This document shows, piece by piece, positions 1 through 6,289 of a DNA stretch of 9,955 nucleotides. Position 1 is the stretch's first letter, and every line of letters begins with the position of its first letter. The translations under genes were made by a program, and so were the position numbers. Source of the stretch: Gaiellasilicea sp035525905 (GTDB lineage Bacteria; Actinomycetota; Thermoleophilia; Gaiellales; Gaiellaceae); assembly GCA_035525905.1 (NCBI GenBank), contig DATLDK010000091.1, forward strand, positions 1 through 9,955. The letters are read 5' to 3'. The notes beneath the pieces are model-generated. The model was not told where the DNA came from, made no database searches, and worked only from the letters and a program-made list of their open reading frames with translations.

Positions 1-895
1 CTACCATGCGGATCACCACGCGCTGGTCGCCCGCGTTGACAGTCCGGGCTACATCCCAGCGCTGGCGGCACTCGTCGCCGAGCACGACGTCAGGTTGATC
101 GTCCCGCTCACCGATCTGGACCAGATGCTGCTGGCGCAGTCGCGCGCGGCGCTCGCTCCGGCGCTCGTGCTCGTACCCGAGCCGGAGGTCTGCCGGACGA
201 TGGGCGACAAGTACGAGGCTCATCTCTTCTTCGAGCGGCACAGGATCGCGAGCCCGCGCAGCTGGCTGCCGGGGGACGTACCGGCCCATGCGCGCTACCC
301 GCTGCTCGTCAAGGTGCGCGAGGGCTTCGGCTCGCGGCACATCTACAGGGCCCACGACCGGAGCGAGCTCGACTTCTTTCTCGGCTACACGACGGTCGAC
401 TCGTTCGTGCAGGAGCTCTGTGAGGGAGAAGAGTTCTCCGTCGACGTCTTCTGCGACCTCGAGAGCATCTGCCTGAACGCGATCCCGCGCACGATGATCC
501 AGTCCAAGGGGGGCGAGTCGATCAAGGGCGCCTCGATCAAGGACACGGAGCTGATCGAGCACGCGTGCCACGTCGCGGAGACCGTCGGCATCGTCGGGCC
601 GGCGAACATTCAGTGCTTTCGCGAGCCCGATGGCTCACTGCCGGTCACAGATGTGAATCCTCGGTTCGGCGGGGCTTTCCCGCTGCCGCTCGCGTCGGGC
701 TCGCGCTACCCTGAGCTCGCGGTGCAACTCGCGAACGGGGAGCGTCTCGAGCCGACGCTCGGCGCGTTCCGCGCAGGGGTCATGATGACGCGGTTCTTCT
801 CCCATCTCTGTCTGACAGCCGGTGACGGCGGTAGCCTCGTTCCGTTCGCGGAAGAGCTCCCAGAGCCGGTCGCAGGCGAGCCCGGCGAGGCGTGA
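1..895 (+). CDS. ATP-grasp ligase, CarB/PylC-like (5' end outside window)
   Basis: The reading frame is open from base 2 to the TGA at 893-895, giving 297 visible residues; a TTG at 95 is internal, because in-frame sequence upstream (A-L-V-A-R-V-D-S-P-G-Y-I-P-A-L) continues the fold. Probably about 40 N-terminal residues are missing. ATP-grasp hallmarks in order are the pre-ATP domain ending VPLTDLDQ, the nucleotide-binding strand YPLLVKVREGFGSRHIY, the acidic VQELCEGEEFSVDVF, and the metal-binding stretch VTDVNPRFGGAF near 649-684. Family members join a carboxylate to an amine or thiol through an acyl-phosphate using ATP and Mg2+. The substrate cannot be read from sequence. In the last motif Asp stands where most relatives have Glu (E-I-N-P-R). 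The stop overlaps the GTG of the next gene (GTGA), so the two are probably translationally coupled. Family call is firm; a role in envelope glycan modification is inferred from neighbours. Confidence 0.88.
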   Translation, partial: YHADHHALVARVDSPGYIPALAALVAEHDVRLIVPLTDLDQMLLAQSRAALAPALVLVPEPEVCRTMGDKYEAHLFFERHRIASPRSWLPGDVPAHARYPLLVKVREGFGSRHIYRAHDRSELDFFLGYTTVDSFVQELCEGEEFSVDVFCDLESICLNAIPRTMIQSKGGESIKGASIKDTELIEHACHVAETVGIVGPANIQCFREPDGSLPVTDVNPRFGGAFPLPLASGSRYPELAVQLANGERLEPTLGAFRAGVMMTRFFSHLCLTAGDGGSLVPFAEELPEPVAGEPGEA

Positions 896-2325
896 CCCGC
901 CTCACCGCGGCCCCTTGCGTCGGGGCTAGCCTGGCCCTCCTGGGCCTCGCCGCGGCGTGCGGCGGGGCCGTCGAGGAGGTCGCCCCGCCCCCGCCTCCCT
1001 ACACGGCGCCGGTCGATCCGCCCGAGCCACGGCCGCTTCCGCCACCCCCGAAGGCGAAGCCCACGAAGGTTCTGGTCACGGTCGTCGACGGCGACACCCA
1101 CGGCCGCCTACGCGGAGCGCGCGTGGTCATCGGCCACCGCGCCGGCTACGCGAACGTCCGCGGCCTCGCGTCGGTGAAGATCAGGCGGCGTGCGGCACTT
1201 CCGGTTCGCGTCTCGAAGCCCGGCTACGCGATGCGCATCGTGCGCATGCCGTTCAAACAGCGGCGCGAGGTGACGGTCCGTCTCTACCGCGATTCGCTCC
1301 AATGGCCGATGTACGGCGCCAATCCGCGGCGCACGCAGGCGCAGGGGGAGATCAAGCTGCGCCCGCCCTTCAAAGTCGTGTGGTCGAGAGGCATCGGGAC
1401 GCTGATCGAGTTTCCTGCCGTGATCACCGCCGGTGTCGCCTACATCGGCAACTACAAGGGCACCGTCTACGCGCTCAACATGAGAGACGGCAAGGTGATC
1501 TGGAAGTACGACCCACCCGGCGGAAAGATGGCGTCCTCGCCCGCGATCGTCGGTGACGCTCTGGTCGTGCACGGCATGGACGGACTCATCCGCGTGCTGG
1601 ACCGCGGCAACGGTCGGCTCCGCTGGAGCTTCCGCGTCGGCTCGCCGGTCGAGTCGTCCCCGATCGTCCGCGGCGCGATCGACTACTTCGGTGCCTGGAA
1701 CGGGCGCGTCTACGCGCTCGATCTCGAGCGGCGGAGGCTCCGTTGGAGCCAGCGGAGCGGCTACAAGATCACCTCGAGCGCGGCGGTCGCCGGGACCACG
1801 CTGTACATCGGCGACTATGGGGGCCGGCTGCTCGCGCTCTCGACGCGGACGGGCAGAATTCGCTTCAAGCGCTCAGTCAACGGCCGCGTCTACGGGACAC
1901 CGGCGGTGGCGGCCGGCCGCGTTTTCGTGCCTTCCTCGACCGGCAACAGCCTCACTGCCTTTACGACGAGCGGGCGCTACCTCTGGCGCGTGCAGACGGG
2001 CGGTTACGTCTACTCCTCGCCCGCGGTCTGGGCGGGCCGAGTCTTCTTCGGGTCGTACACCGGGCGCTTCTATTCCGTCTCCGCGAAGTCGGGGCGAGTC
2101 CTCTGGAGCGCCGCCGCCGGCGGCCCGGTCTCCGGCGCCGCGGTGGTCGTAGGGGGCGTCGCGTATGCGGGCTCCACGTGGGGCCGCATCACCGGCGTCG
2201 ATGCGAAGAGCGGCCGCGTCGTCCTCAGCTTCCCGCACGGCGAGTACGTCCCGGTGTCGGGCAACGGCCGGCGCCTGCTCCTGCACGGCTATTCGCGAAT
2301 CTGGGCGGTCGAGCCCAGGGCATGA
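892..2325 (+). CDS. Predicted lipoprotein with carboxypeptidase-regulatory-like domain and 7-blade PQQ-type beta-propeller
   Basis: The 477-residue protein starts at GTG 892, inside the stop of the ATP-grasp gene. Residues 1-22 form a signal peptide ending L-A-A-A-C, with a likely lipidated Cys23; the lipobox is relaxed (Ala at -3). A proline-rich linker follows (31-57), then a carboxypeptidase-regulatory/PEGA-like Ig domain (about 59-133: VVDGDTHGRLRGARV, VSKPGYAM). A propeller fills 136-477. Seven repeats of the form (V/A)YxGxxxGxVYALxxxxGxxxW are visible, for example YIGNYKGTVYALNMRDGKVI and VFFGSYTGRFYSVSAKSGRV. Such propellers occur in quinoprotein dehydrogenases and in the assembly factor BamB. 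No dehydrogenase catalytic residues or PQQ-site disulfide are evident, so a binding or scaffold role outside the membrane is more likely. It is paralogous to the next gene, which overlaps its stop by 4 bases (ATGA). Fold is confident; function unknown. Confidence 0.88.
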   Translation: MTRLTAAPCVGASLALLGLAAACGGAVEEVAPPPPPYTAPVDPPEPRPLPPPPKAKPTKVLVTVVDGDTHGRLRGARVVIGHRAGYANVRGLASVKIRRRAALPVRVSKPGYAMRIVRMPFKQRREVTVRLYRDSLQWPMYGANPRRTQAQGEIKLRPPFKVVWSRGIGTLIEFPAVITAGVAYIGNYKGTVYALNMRDGKVIWKYDPPGGKMASSPAIVGDALVVHGMDGLIRVLDRGNGRLRWSFRVGSPVESSPIVRGAIDYFGAWNGRVYALDLERRRLRWSQRSGYKITSSAAVAGTTLYIGDYGGRLLALSTRTGRIRFKRSVNGRVYGTPAVAAGRVFVPSSTGNSLTAFTTSGRYLWRVQTGGYVYSSPAVWAGRVFFGSYTGRFYSVSAKSGRVLWSAAAGGPVSGAAVVVGGVAYAGSTWGRITGVDAKSGRVVLSFPHGEYVPVSGNGRRLLLHGYSRIWAVEPRA

Positions 2326-3584
2326 AGAAATGGATGCTCGTCGGCGGCGTGGTACTCGTCCTCCTCGCCGGCGGGCTGGTCGCCGGCTACGTGCTCTACA
2401 AGCGCGATAAGGCCGCCGACGTGCGTGGTTCCTCGACCGAGGAGTTCGTGACGAGCGAGGAGGAGGAGCTTCCGCCCGCTCCGCCGCCGAAGGCTGAGAA
2501 GCTCGCGGTTGTCTGGCCGCTGAACGGCTACGACGCCGAGCGGCATCGCGTTGCGCCTTTCGCTCTCCGGCCGCCTTTCCGTCGGATTTGGACGTTCAAG
2601 GCACGGCAGCTCGTCGAGTTCCCGCCCGCGGTTGCCTACGGGCGCCTTTACTTCTCCAACAACTCGGGCGTCATGTTCGGGGTCAACGCGAAAACGGGCA
2701 GGCGTGCCTGGAAGCAGCGAATCGGTCGCTGCGTGGCCGCCTCGCCCGCGGTCGCCGAGCACACCGTCTACCAGACCTTCCTGAACCGGCCGCCCTGCAA
2801 CAGCAAGGCGAAGCCGGGACGCCTCGAAGGCGAGGTGATCGCCTTCGCGTCCGGCTTCGGGAAGATCCGCTGGCGGACGAGGATCGGCCCGACCGAGTCG
2901 TCGCCGCTCGTCGCCGACGGTCGCGTCTACGTCGGCGACTGGCGGGGCCGCGTCTACGCGCTCGATGCGAAGACGGGCGCAGTGCGCTGGACGTTCCGGG
3001 GCAAGGGTCGGATCAAGGGAGGGATCGCGAAATCGGGGAGCCGCCTGTACGTCGGCACCTACAGCGGCTACCTCTATGCCATCCGCGCGACGACCGGGAA
3101 AGTGATCTGGCGGACCCGCTCCCAGGACCGCCTCGGTGGCCGCGGGCAGTTCTACTCGACGCCCTCGGCCGCATACGGGCGCGTCTACATCGGCTCCACC
3201 GACGGCAAGGTCTATTCGTTCGGGGCAGTGAGCGGCAAGCTCCGCTGGTCGAAGGGCACCGGCGGCTACGTCTACGCCTCGCCCGCGGTGTGGCGGAAGA
3301 CCGTCTTCGCCGGGTCGTACAGCGGGCGCTTCTACGCGCTCGATGCCGCTACCGGCGATGTCCGCTGGCGCTTCCGCGCCCAGGGTCACATTTCCGGTTC
3401 GGCGACGGTCCTCGAAGGGGTCGTCTACTTCTCCACCTTCGACGAGGTGACGTATGCGCTCGACGCGCGCTCGGGCAAGCTCCTCTGGACGTACGCCGAC
3501 GGGAAGTACGGCGGCGTCGTCGCCGACCACGACCGTCTGTATCTCGTCGGCCACGCGCGCGTGTACGGGATGGTGGAGAGGTAG
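2322..3584 (+). CDS. Membrane-anchored 7-blade PQQ-type beta-propeller protein
   Basis: The frame is open far upstream, but the ATG at 2322 is chosen because it overlaps the previous stop (ATGA) and opens directly on MKKWMLVGGVVLVLLAGGLV, a positive-inside membrane anchor (helix about residues 5-26). An acidic, proline-rich linker follows (39-58: EEFVTSEEEELPPAPPPK), then a propeller to residue 420. Seven blades carry the PQQ-like motif, such as VYVGDWRGRVYALDAKTGAV and VFAGSYSGRFYALDAATGDV. The start (WPLNGYDAERHRVAPFALRP) and the last blade match the layout of the upstream lipoprotein, so the two look like a tandem duplication. Differences are a helix instead of a lipid anchor and no Ig-like domain. 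Cys137 and Cys159 are the only cysteines noticed and sit in blades 1-2, where they could form a disulfide. Extracytoplasmic location is well supported; a role as scaffold for glycan assembly is inferred. Confidence 0.87.
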   Translation: MKKWMLVGGVVLVLLAGGLVAGYVLYKRDKAADVRGSSTEEFVTSEEEELPPAPPPKAEKLAVVWPLNGYDAERHRVAPFALRPPFRRIWTFKARQLVEFPPAVAYGRLYFSNNSGVMFGVNAKTGRRAWKQRIGRCVAASPAVAEHTVYQTFLNRPPCNSKAKPGRLEGEVIAFASGFGKIRWRTRIGPTESSPLVADGRVYVGDWRGRVYALDAKTGAVRWTFRGKGRIKGGIAKSGSRLYVGTYSGYLYAIRATTGKVIWRTRSQDRLGGRGQFYSTPSAAYGRVYIGSTDGKVYSFGAVSGKLRWSKGTGGYVYASPAVWRKTVFAGSYSGRFYALDAATGDVRWRFRAQGHISGSATVLEGVVYFSTFDEVTYALDARSGKLLWTYADGKYGGVVADHDRLYLVGHARVYGMVER

Positions 3585-3594
3585 AGTCGCCGCC
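3582..3594 (+). promoter_or_regulatory. Candidate leaderless -10 element before the Wzz-like gene
   Basis: TAGAGT (3582-3587) fits TANNNT and is followed by exactly 7 bases (3588-3594) before GTG 3595, so transcription would start at or next to the start codon. The hexamer includes the TAG stop of the previous gene. No convincing -35 hexamer is visible 16-18 bases upstream. The same spacing recurs at 5455 and, on the other strand, at 7028. A purine-rich GGAGAGG (3574-3580 region) could instead serve as a distant ribosome site for co-transcribed mRNA, so both routes are possible. Confidence 0.42.
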
Positions 3595-4479
3595 GTGAGC
3601 AGCCCCTCAACTACCGATCACGATCCAGATGCCGAGCGGGAGGTAGACCTCCGCTCGGTCTGGGACCGGATCTCGTCGCGCTGGTGGCTGCCCGTATTGG
3701 GCCTCGTCCTCGGCCTCGTGATCGGGTTCGCCCTCGCACTCGGCGGCGGCAAGCTCTACCAGGCGGAGACGCTCATCCAAATGGGCCAGCCCTTCTCGCC
3801 GAACGGCGGCGCCCCCGTCGCCAGCTTCATCACCAACGGACGGGCCGTCGCCGAGATCATCCGCTCCGAGTCAGCCCTCGAGCGGGCCGCGAAGGGCTCT
3901 GGGCTGCGGGTCCGTGCGCTACGCGGCAACGTTGCCTCTCAGATCGTCGGAGCGAGCGGTCCAGGTGCCCGGCCGACCGGTGCGCCGCTCGTGACGATCA
4001 AGGTGGTCGCGGCCCAGCCGCTGAAGGCCGAGAAGGCAGCCGACGCCCTCGCCGCCGAGGTGATCGACCGGACCGCCGCGCAGTACGTCGACACCAAGAT
4101 CAAGGCGTTCGACGATCAGCTGGCGTCCATTCAGGAGCAGCTGAACACGCTCGTCCCCCGCATCGCCCTCCTGGAGGACGCGGTCGAGGAGCCCGGGCTC
4201 GGCGCGCTCGACAAACTCGTGCTCGTCAGCTCGCTGGACAACAACCAGGCGCGCCGAGGCCAGCTGCTCGAGCTGCAATCCAACGTGCGGCAGCAGCTCG
4301 CCCTGGCCGAGAACGTGGAGAAGACCGCCGTGATCGAGCCCGCCGCCGCAGTCAAGACGACGGCTCGCAGCGGTCGCAACGGCGCGCTCGTCGGCGGCCT
4401 GATCGGATTGCTGCTCGGCTGCGCGGCAGCGCTGCTCGCGGACTCGTTCCTCGCGCGCCGGACCAGCCGCACCGCCTAG
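3595..4479 (+). CDS. Wzz-like polysaccharide chain-length determinant / co-polymerase
   Basis: The 294-residue protein is read from GTG 3595. The frame is open upstream, but only this start avoids a long overlap with the propeller gene and puts the first helix near the N-terminus. Residues 14-30 form a cytoplasmic lead (REVDLRSVWDRISSRW), residues 30-50 are membrane helix 1, about 51-255 are an extracytoplasmic domain, and 263-283 are helix 2 (ALVGGLIGLLLGCAAALLAD). Residues 165-245 are heptad-like and probably coiled coil (VDTKIKAFDDQLASIQEQL). This two-helix layout with a helical hairpin is that of Wzz/polysaccharide co-polymerases, which set glycan chain length with a Wzy or synthase partner. 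No cytoplasmic tyrosine kinase domain is attached and the usual Pro-rich motif before helix 2 is weak. It lies 10 bases after the propeller gene and 3 before a glycosyltransferase. Family call is good; the exact glycan is unknown. Confidence 0.82.
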   Translation: MSSPSTTDHDPDAEREVDLRSVWDRISSRWWLPVLGLVLGLVIGFALALGGGKLYQAETLIQMGQPFSPNGGAPVASFITNGRAVAEIIRSESALERAAKGSGLRVRALRGNVASQIVGASGPGARPTGAPLVTIKVVAAQPLKAEKAADALAAEVIDRTAAQYVDTKIKAFDDQLASIQEQLNTLVPRIALLEDAVEEPGLGALDKLVLVSSLDNNQARRGQLLELQSNVRQQLALAENVEKTAVIEPAAAVKTTARSGRNGALVGGLIGLLLGCAAALLADSFLARRTSRTA

Positions 4480-4482
4480 CCG

Positions 4483-5424
4483 ATGGTCGACGGAAAGCGT
4501 GTCGCGGTCGTCGTCCCCGCCCACGACGAAGAGCGCCTGATCACGACGACGCTCGCGGGGATCCCCGAGTTCGTCGATCGGATCCTCGTCGTAGACGACG
4601 CCTCGGGAGACCGGACGGCTGAGCTCGTGCGCTCGTCCGGGGACCCGCGCGTCGAGCTCGTCCCACGTGCGGAGAACGGTGGCGTCGGGGCCGCGATCGT
4701 AACCGGCTACGAGCGCGCGCTCTCGGAGTCCCTCGATGTCGTCTGCGTGATGGCCGGCGACAACCAGATGGACCCGGTCGACCTGCTCACGCTCGTCGAG
4801 CCTGTGGCTCGCGGCGACGTCGACTACGCCAAGGCCAACCGGCTCGTCTCCGGGGAGGCGTGGAAGCTGATCCCGCGCACCCGCTACGTCGGCAACGCGA
4901 TCCTCTCCCTGCTGACCAAGGTGGCCTCCGGGTACTGGCACGTGGCGGACTCGCAGACGGGCTACACCGCGATCTCCCGCTCGATGCTCGGGCAACTCGA
5001 CCTCGACCGGATCTACCGCGGCTACGGCTTTCCCAACGACATGCTCGTGCACCTGAACGTCTGGAACGCTCGCGTCCGCGACTTCCCGTCGCGGCCCGTC
5101 TATGACGTCGGCGAGGAGTCCGGGATCAGGCTCCGCCGGGTCATCCCGCGGATCTCGTGGCTGCTGGTGAAGGGGTTCTTCTGGCGTCTGCGGGAGAAGT
5201 ACGTCATCCGCGACTTTCACCCGCTCGTCTTCTTCTACGCACTCGGGCTGCTGATGACTGCGGCAGGCCTGCTGCTCGGTGCGATCGAGGCGATCCTGCG
5301 GCTGCTGGGGAACGAGATCACCACGCCGACGATCGTGCTCGTCGCGCTGCTCCTGATCTCCGGGAGCCAGTTCACCCTCTTCGCCATGTGGTTCGACATG
5401 GAGTCGAACAAGGACCTGCGCTGA
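4483..5424 (+). CDS. Family 2 glycosyltransferase, DPM1/GtrB-like, with two C-terminal membrane helices
   Basis: The 313-residue protein starts at ATG 4483, 3 bases after the Wzz-like stop; no Shine-Dalgarno is evident, so re-initiation is likely. The GT-A fold opens with VAVVVPAHDEE (7-17), followed by ILVVDDASGDRT (34-45), which binds the nucleotide. The metal/substrate motif is MAGDNQMDPVD (90-100), and an acceptor-side block reads DSQTGYTAIS (156-165) and GFPNDMLVHL (182-191). Helices at about 246-270 and 282-305 resemble GtrB/ArnC-type enzymes that move a sugar from a nucleotide donor to undecaprenyl phosphate on the cytoplasmic face. A polyprenyl-phosphate acceptor is therefore the best guess; the donor sugar is not predictable. 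The position beside a Wzz-like protein fits surface glycan synthesis. A hairpin just past the stop may end the gene string here. Confidence 0.9.
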   Translation: MVDGKRVAVVVPAHDEERLITTTLAGIPEFVDRILVVDDASGDRTAELVRSSGDPRVELVPRAENGGVGAAIVTGYERALSESLDVVCVMAGDNQMDPVDLLTLVEPVARGDVDYAKANRLVSGEAWKLIPRTRYVGNAILSLLTKVASGYWHVADSQTGYTAISRSMLGQLDLDRIYRGYGFPNDMLVHLNVWNARVRDFPSRPVYDVGEESGIRLRRVIPRISWLLVKGFFWRLREKYVIRDFHPLVFFYALGLLMTAAGLLLGAIEAILRLLGNEITTPTIVLVALLLISGSQFTLFAMWFDMESNKDLR

Positions 5425-5426
5425 AG

Positions 5427-5441
5427 CCGCTCAGGAAGCGG
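5427..5441 (+). terminator. Weak hairpin after the glycosyltransferase
   Basis: CCGCT and AGCGG form a 5-bp stem around a CAGGA loop, followed within one base by only TTT. It lies 3 bases past the glycosyltransferase stop and just before the candidate promoter at 5455, a sensible place for a transcript end. The stem is short and the T run is minimal, so this is a weak call. Confidence 0.28.
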
Positions 5442-5454
5442 GTTTGCGGCGTTG

Positions 5455-5467
5455 TAAGCTGCCGTTC
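5455..5467 (+). promoter_or_regulatory. Candidate leaderless -10 element before the secreted four-Cys protein
   Basis: TAAGCT (5455-5460) matches TANNNT and is followed by 7 bases before GTG 5468. The encoded protein then begins with a textbook signal peptide, which supports this start. An alternative start, TTG 5444, has AGGAAG 5 bases upstream (5433-5438) and would transcribe from elsewhere. No clear -35 is visible. Confidence 0.45.
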
Positions 5468-5992
5468 GTGTCCCGTTTACTCGTGGGTGTGTGCCTCGCG
5501 CTGGCGCTCGTTGCCTCGGCAGCCGCAGGGGTGCAGCGAGTAGGCCCGATGCCGCTCACCGAGCCGGTGACTGTGCGATGCGATCCGCCGTTGGAGACAC
5601 CCGTTGACGAACCCGTCCCTCGCCCGCTGATGTCCTTTCACGCAGGACTCAGCGGGCGGATTAGCGGGGTACTCATTTGGCGAAGACTCGGAACCCAGTT
5701 CACGCTCCTGGGTCCCAAGTCGTTCTGGTGGAACCGGACCGAGTGCAGGAAGGTGACTCTGCCGAAGCGACTGCCAAGTGCGAGCCTCGTGAGGGTGCCC
5801 GAACCCAGAATCACCTGCCTGATCCCAGGCCGGTATCTCTTGATCCACGCGTCTCGCCGCAACGGGGTCAACTCTCTGTCGTTGCGCGCGATGCCCCACG
5901 GTCAACTGATCCTGCGCGTGGAACTCGTCGGCAAGACGATTCGCTCCTACGCTTCCCGCTACGCGGTTCGGCTCTGCGAACTGAATGCGTAG
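5468..5992 (+). CDS. Secreted protein of unknown function with four cysteines
   Basis: I do not recognise this family. From GTG 5468 the product has 174 residues. Residues 1-21 (MSRLLVGVCLALALVASAAA) are a signal peptide with likely cleavage after an A-x-A site. The mature part has no membrane helix and carries four cysteines (38, 93, 117, 170), suggesting two disulfides outside the cell. It is rich in beta-prone stretches (SGRISGVLIWRRLGTQFTLL, HGQLILRVEL) and ends shortly after the last Cys. TTG 5444 would add eight residues (MRRCKLPF) and has an AGGAAG upstream, so the start is not certain. Codon choice is looser than in the neighbours, with TTA, ATT, AGA, AGG, GGA and TTT present, hinting at a lineage-specific or acquired gene. 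It faces the 64-residue gene convergently. Confidence 0.7.
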   Translation: MSRLLVGVCLALALVASAAAGVQRVGPMPLTEPVTVRCDPPLETPVDEPVPRPLMSFHAGLSGRISGVLIWRRLGTQFTLLGPKSFWWNRTECRKVTLPKRLPSASLVRVPEPRITCLIPGRYLLIHASRRNGVNSLSLRAMPHGQLILRVELVGKTIRSYASRYAVRLCELNA

Positions 5993-6017
5993 TGGGATGC
6001 GCCCGGTGGCGCGCAGA

Positions 6018-6042
6018 GGCTGAGCGGACCTGCGCTCAAGCC
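6018..6042. terminator. GC-rich hairpin between convergent genes
   Basis: TGAGCG (6021-6026) pairs perfectly with CGCTCA (6033-6038) around a 6-base loop, and the stem extends by GGC (6018-6020) with GCC (6040-6042) across one bulged A, for nine pairs in all. It lies between the stop at 5992 on the + strand and the stop at 6048 on the - strand, so it could serve both transcripts. Neither side has a T tract, so it would be a tail-less terminator or a transcript-end stabiliser. A smaller hairpin, GCGCC/GGCGC, sits at 5999-6012. Confidence 0.42.
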
Positions 6043-6047
6043 GCGGG

Positions 6048-6242
6048 CTAGGCCGCTGCGGGGACGATCTCGTCGGCCCGCAGCTCGAGCACGACTGCGC
6101 TCCCGAAGCTGACGAGGTACGTGGGCTCCTCCCGGGCGAACTTGCCGACGAGGTAGCCGAGGGTCTCGGGGCCGATATCGCCGCGTGGCTGCACGAGTCG
6201 CACCGTGCCGGTGCGGAGAAATACCGTCTCGGTAGGAGTCAT
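6048..6242 (-). CDS. Small hypothetical protein, 64 residues, possible SH3-like barrel
   Basis: ATG 6242 is the first possible start after an in-frame stop at 6273-6275. The product is short, soluble and well formed, with alternating strand-like segments: TVFLRTGTVRLVQPRGDIG, LGYLVGKFAREEPTYLVSFG, SAVVLELRADEIVPAAA. The pattern V-x-L-x-x-P-x-G-D-I followed by YLVSFG and a closing L-R-A-D-E-I-V-P resembles small SH3-like barrel proteins, but I cannot name a family. Third codon positions are strongly G/C on this strand, as in real genes nearby, and the overlapping frames read as low-complexity Arg/Ala. It starts 47 bases after the methyltransferase stop on the same strand, so it may be co-transcribed. 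No Shine-Dalgarno is visible. Confidence 0.62.
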   Translation of the reverse strand: MTPTETVFLRTGTVRLVQPRGDIGPETLGYLVGKFAREEPTYLVSFGSAVVLELRADEIVPAAA

Positions 6243-6289
6243 GTATCTGCAACCGCGCTCGAGCGCTTCGAGTTACGGGGTTGACCGAC

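Noticed and set aside
957..1556. Long open frame on + overlapping the lipoprotein propeller (and similar frames at 1553-2152 and 2588-3598).
   Set aside because: Arg/Ala/Gly-rich low-complexity translations typical of shadow frames in GC-rich genes; the propeller frames carry clear repeats.
1743..2321. Upstream extension of the second propeller's frame to 1743.
   Set aside because: This part is an off-frame reading of the first propeller; the ATGA overlap at 2322 followed by a membrane anchor is the clear start.
2289..3554. 421-residue open frame on the - strand, antisense to the second propeller.
   Set aside because: It mirrors the repeat pattern of the coding strand and has no recognisable domain; GC-rich genes often leave long antisense frames.
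892..3584. Tandem DNA repeat array across the two propeller genes.
   Set aside because: Similarity between repeats is at the protein blade level with much divergence in DNA, so it is coding repeats rather than a repeat element.
3919..5220. 433-residue open frame on the - strand across the Wzz-like and glycosyltransferase genes.
   Set aside because: Spans two well-supported + strand genes and is low-complexity Asp/Arg/Val/Gly sequence with no domain signal.
6255..6266. Perfect 12-base palindrome GCGCTCGAGCGC upstream of the 64-residue gene, a possible operator.
   Set aside because: Palindromes of this length are expected several times by chance in 10 kb of GC-rich DNA, and no second copy or flanking promoter supports it.
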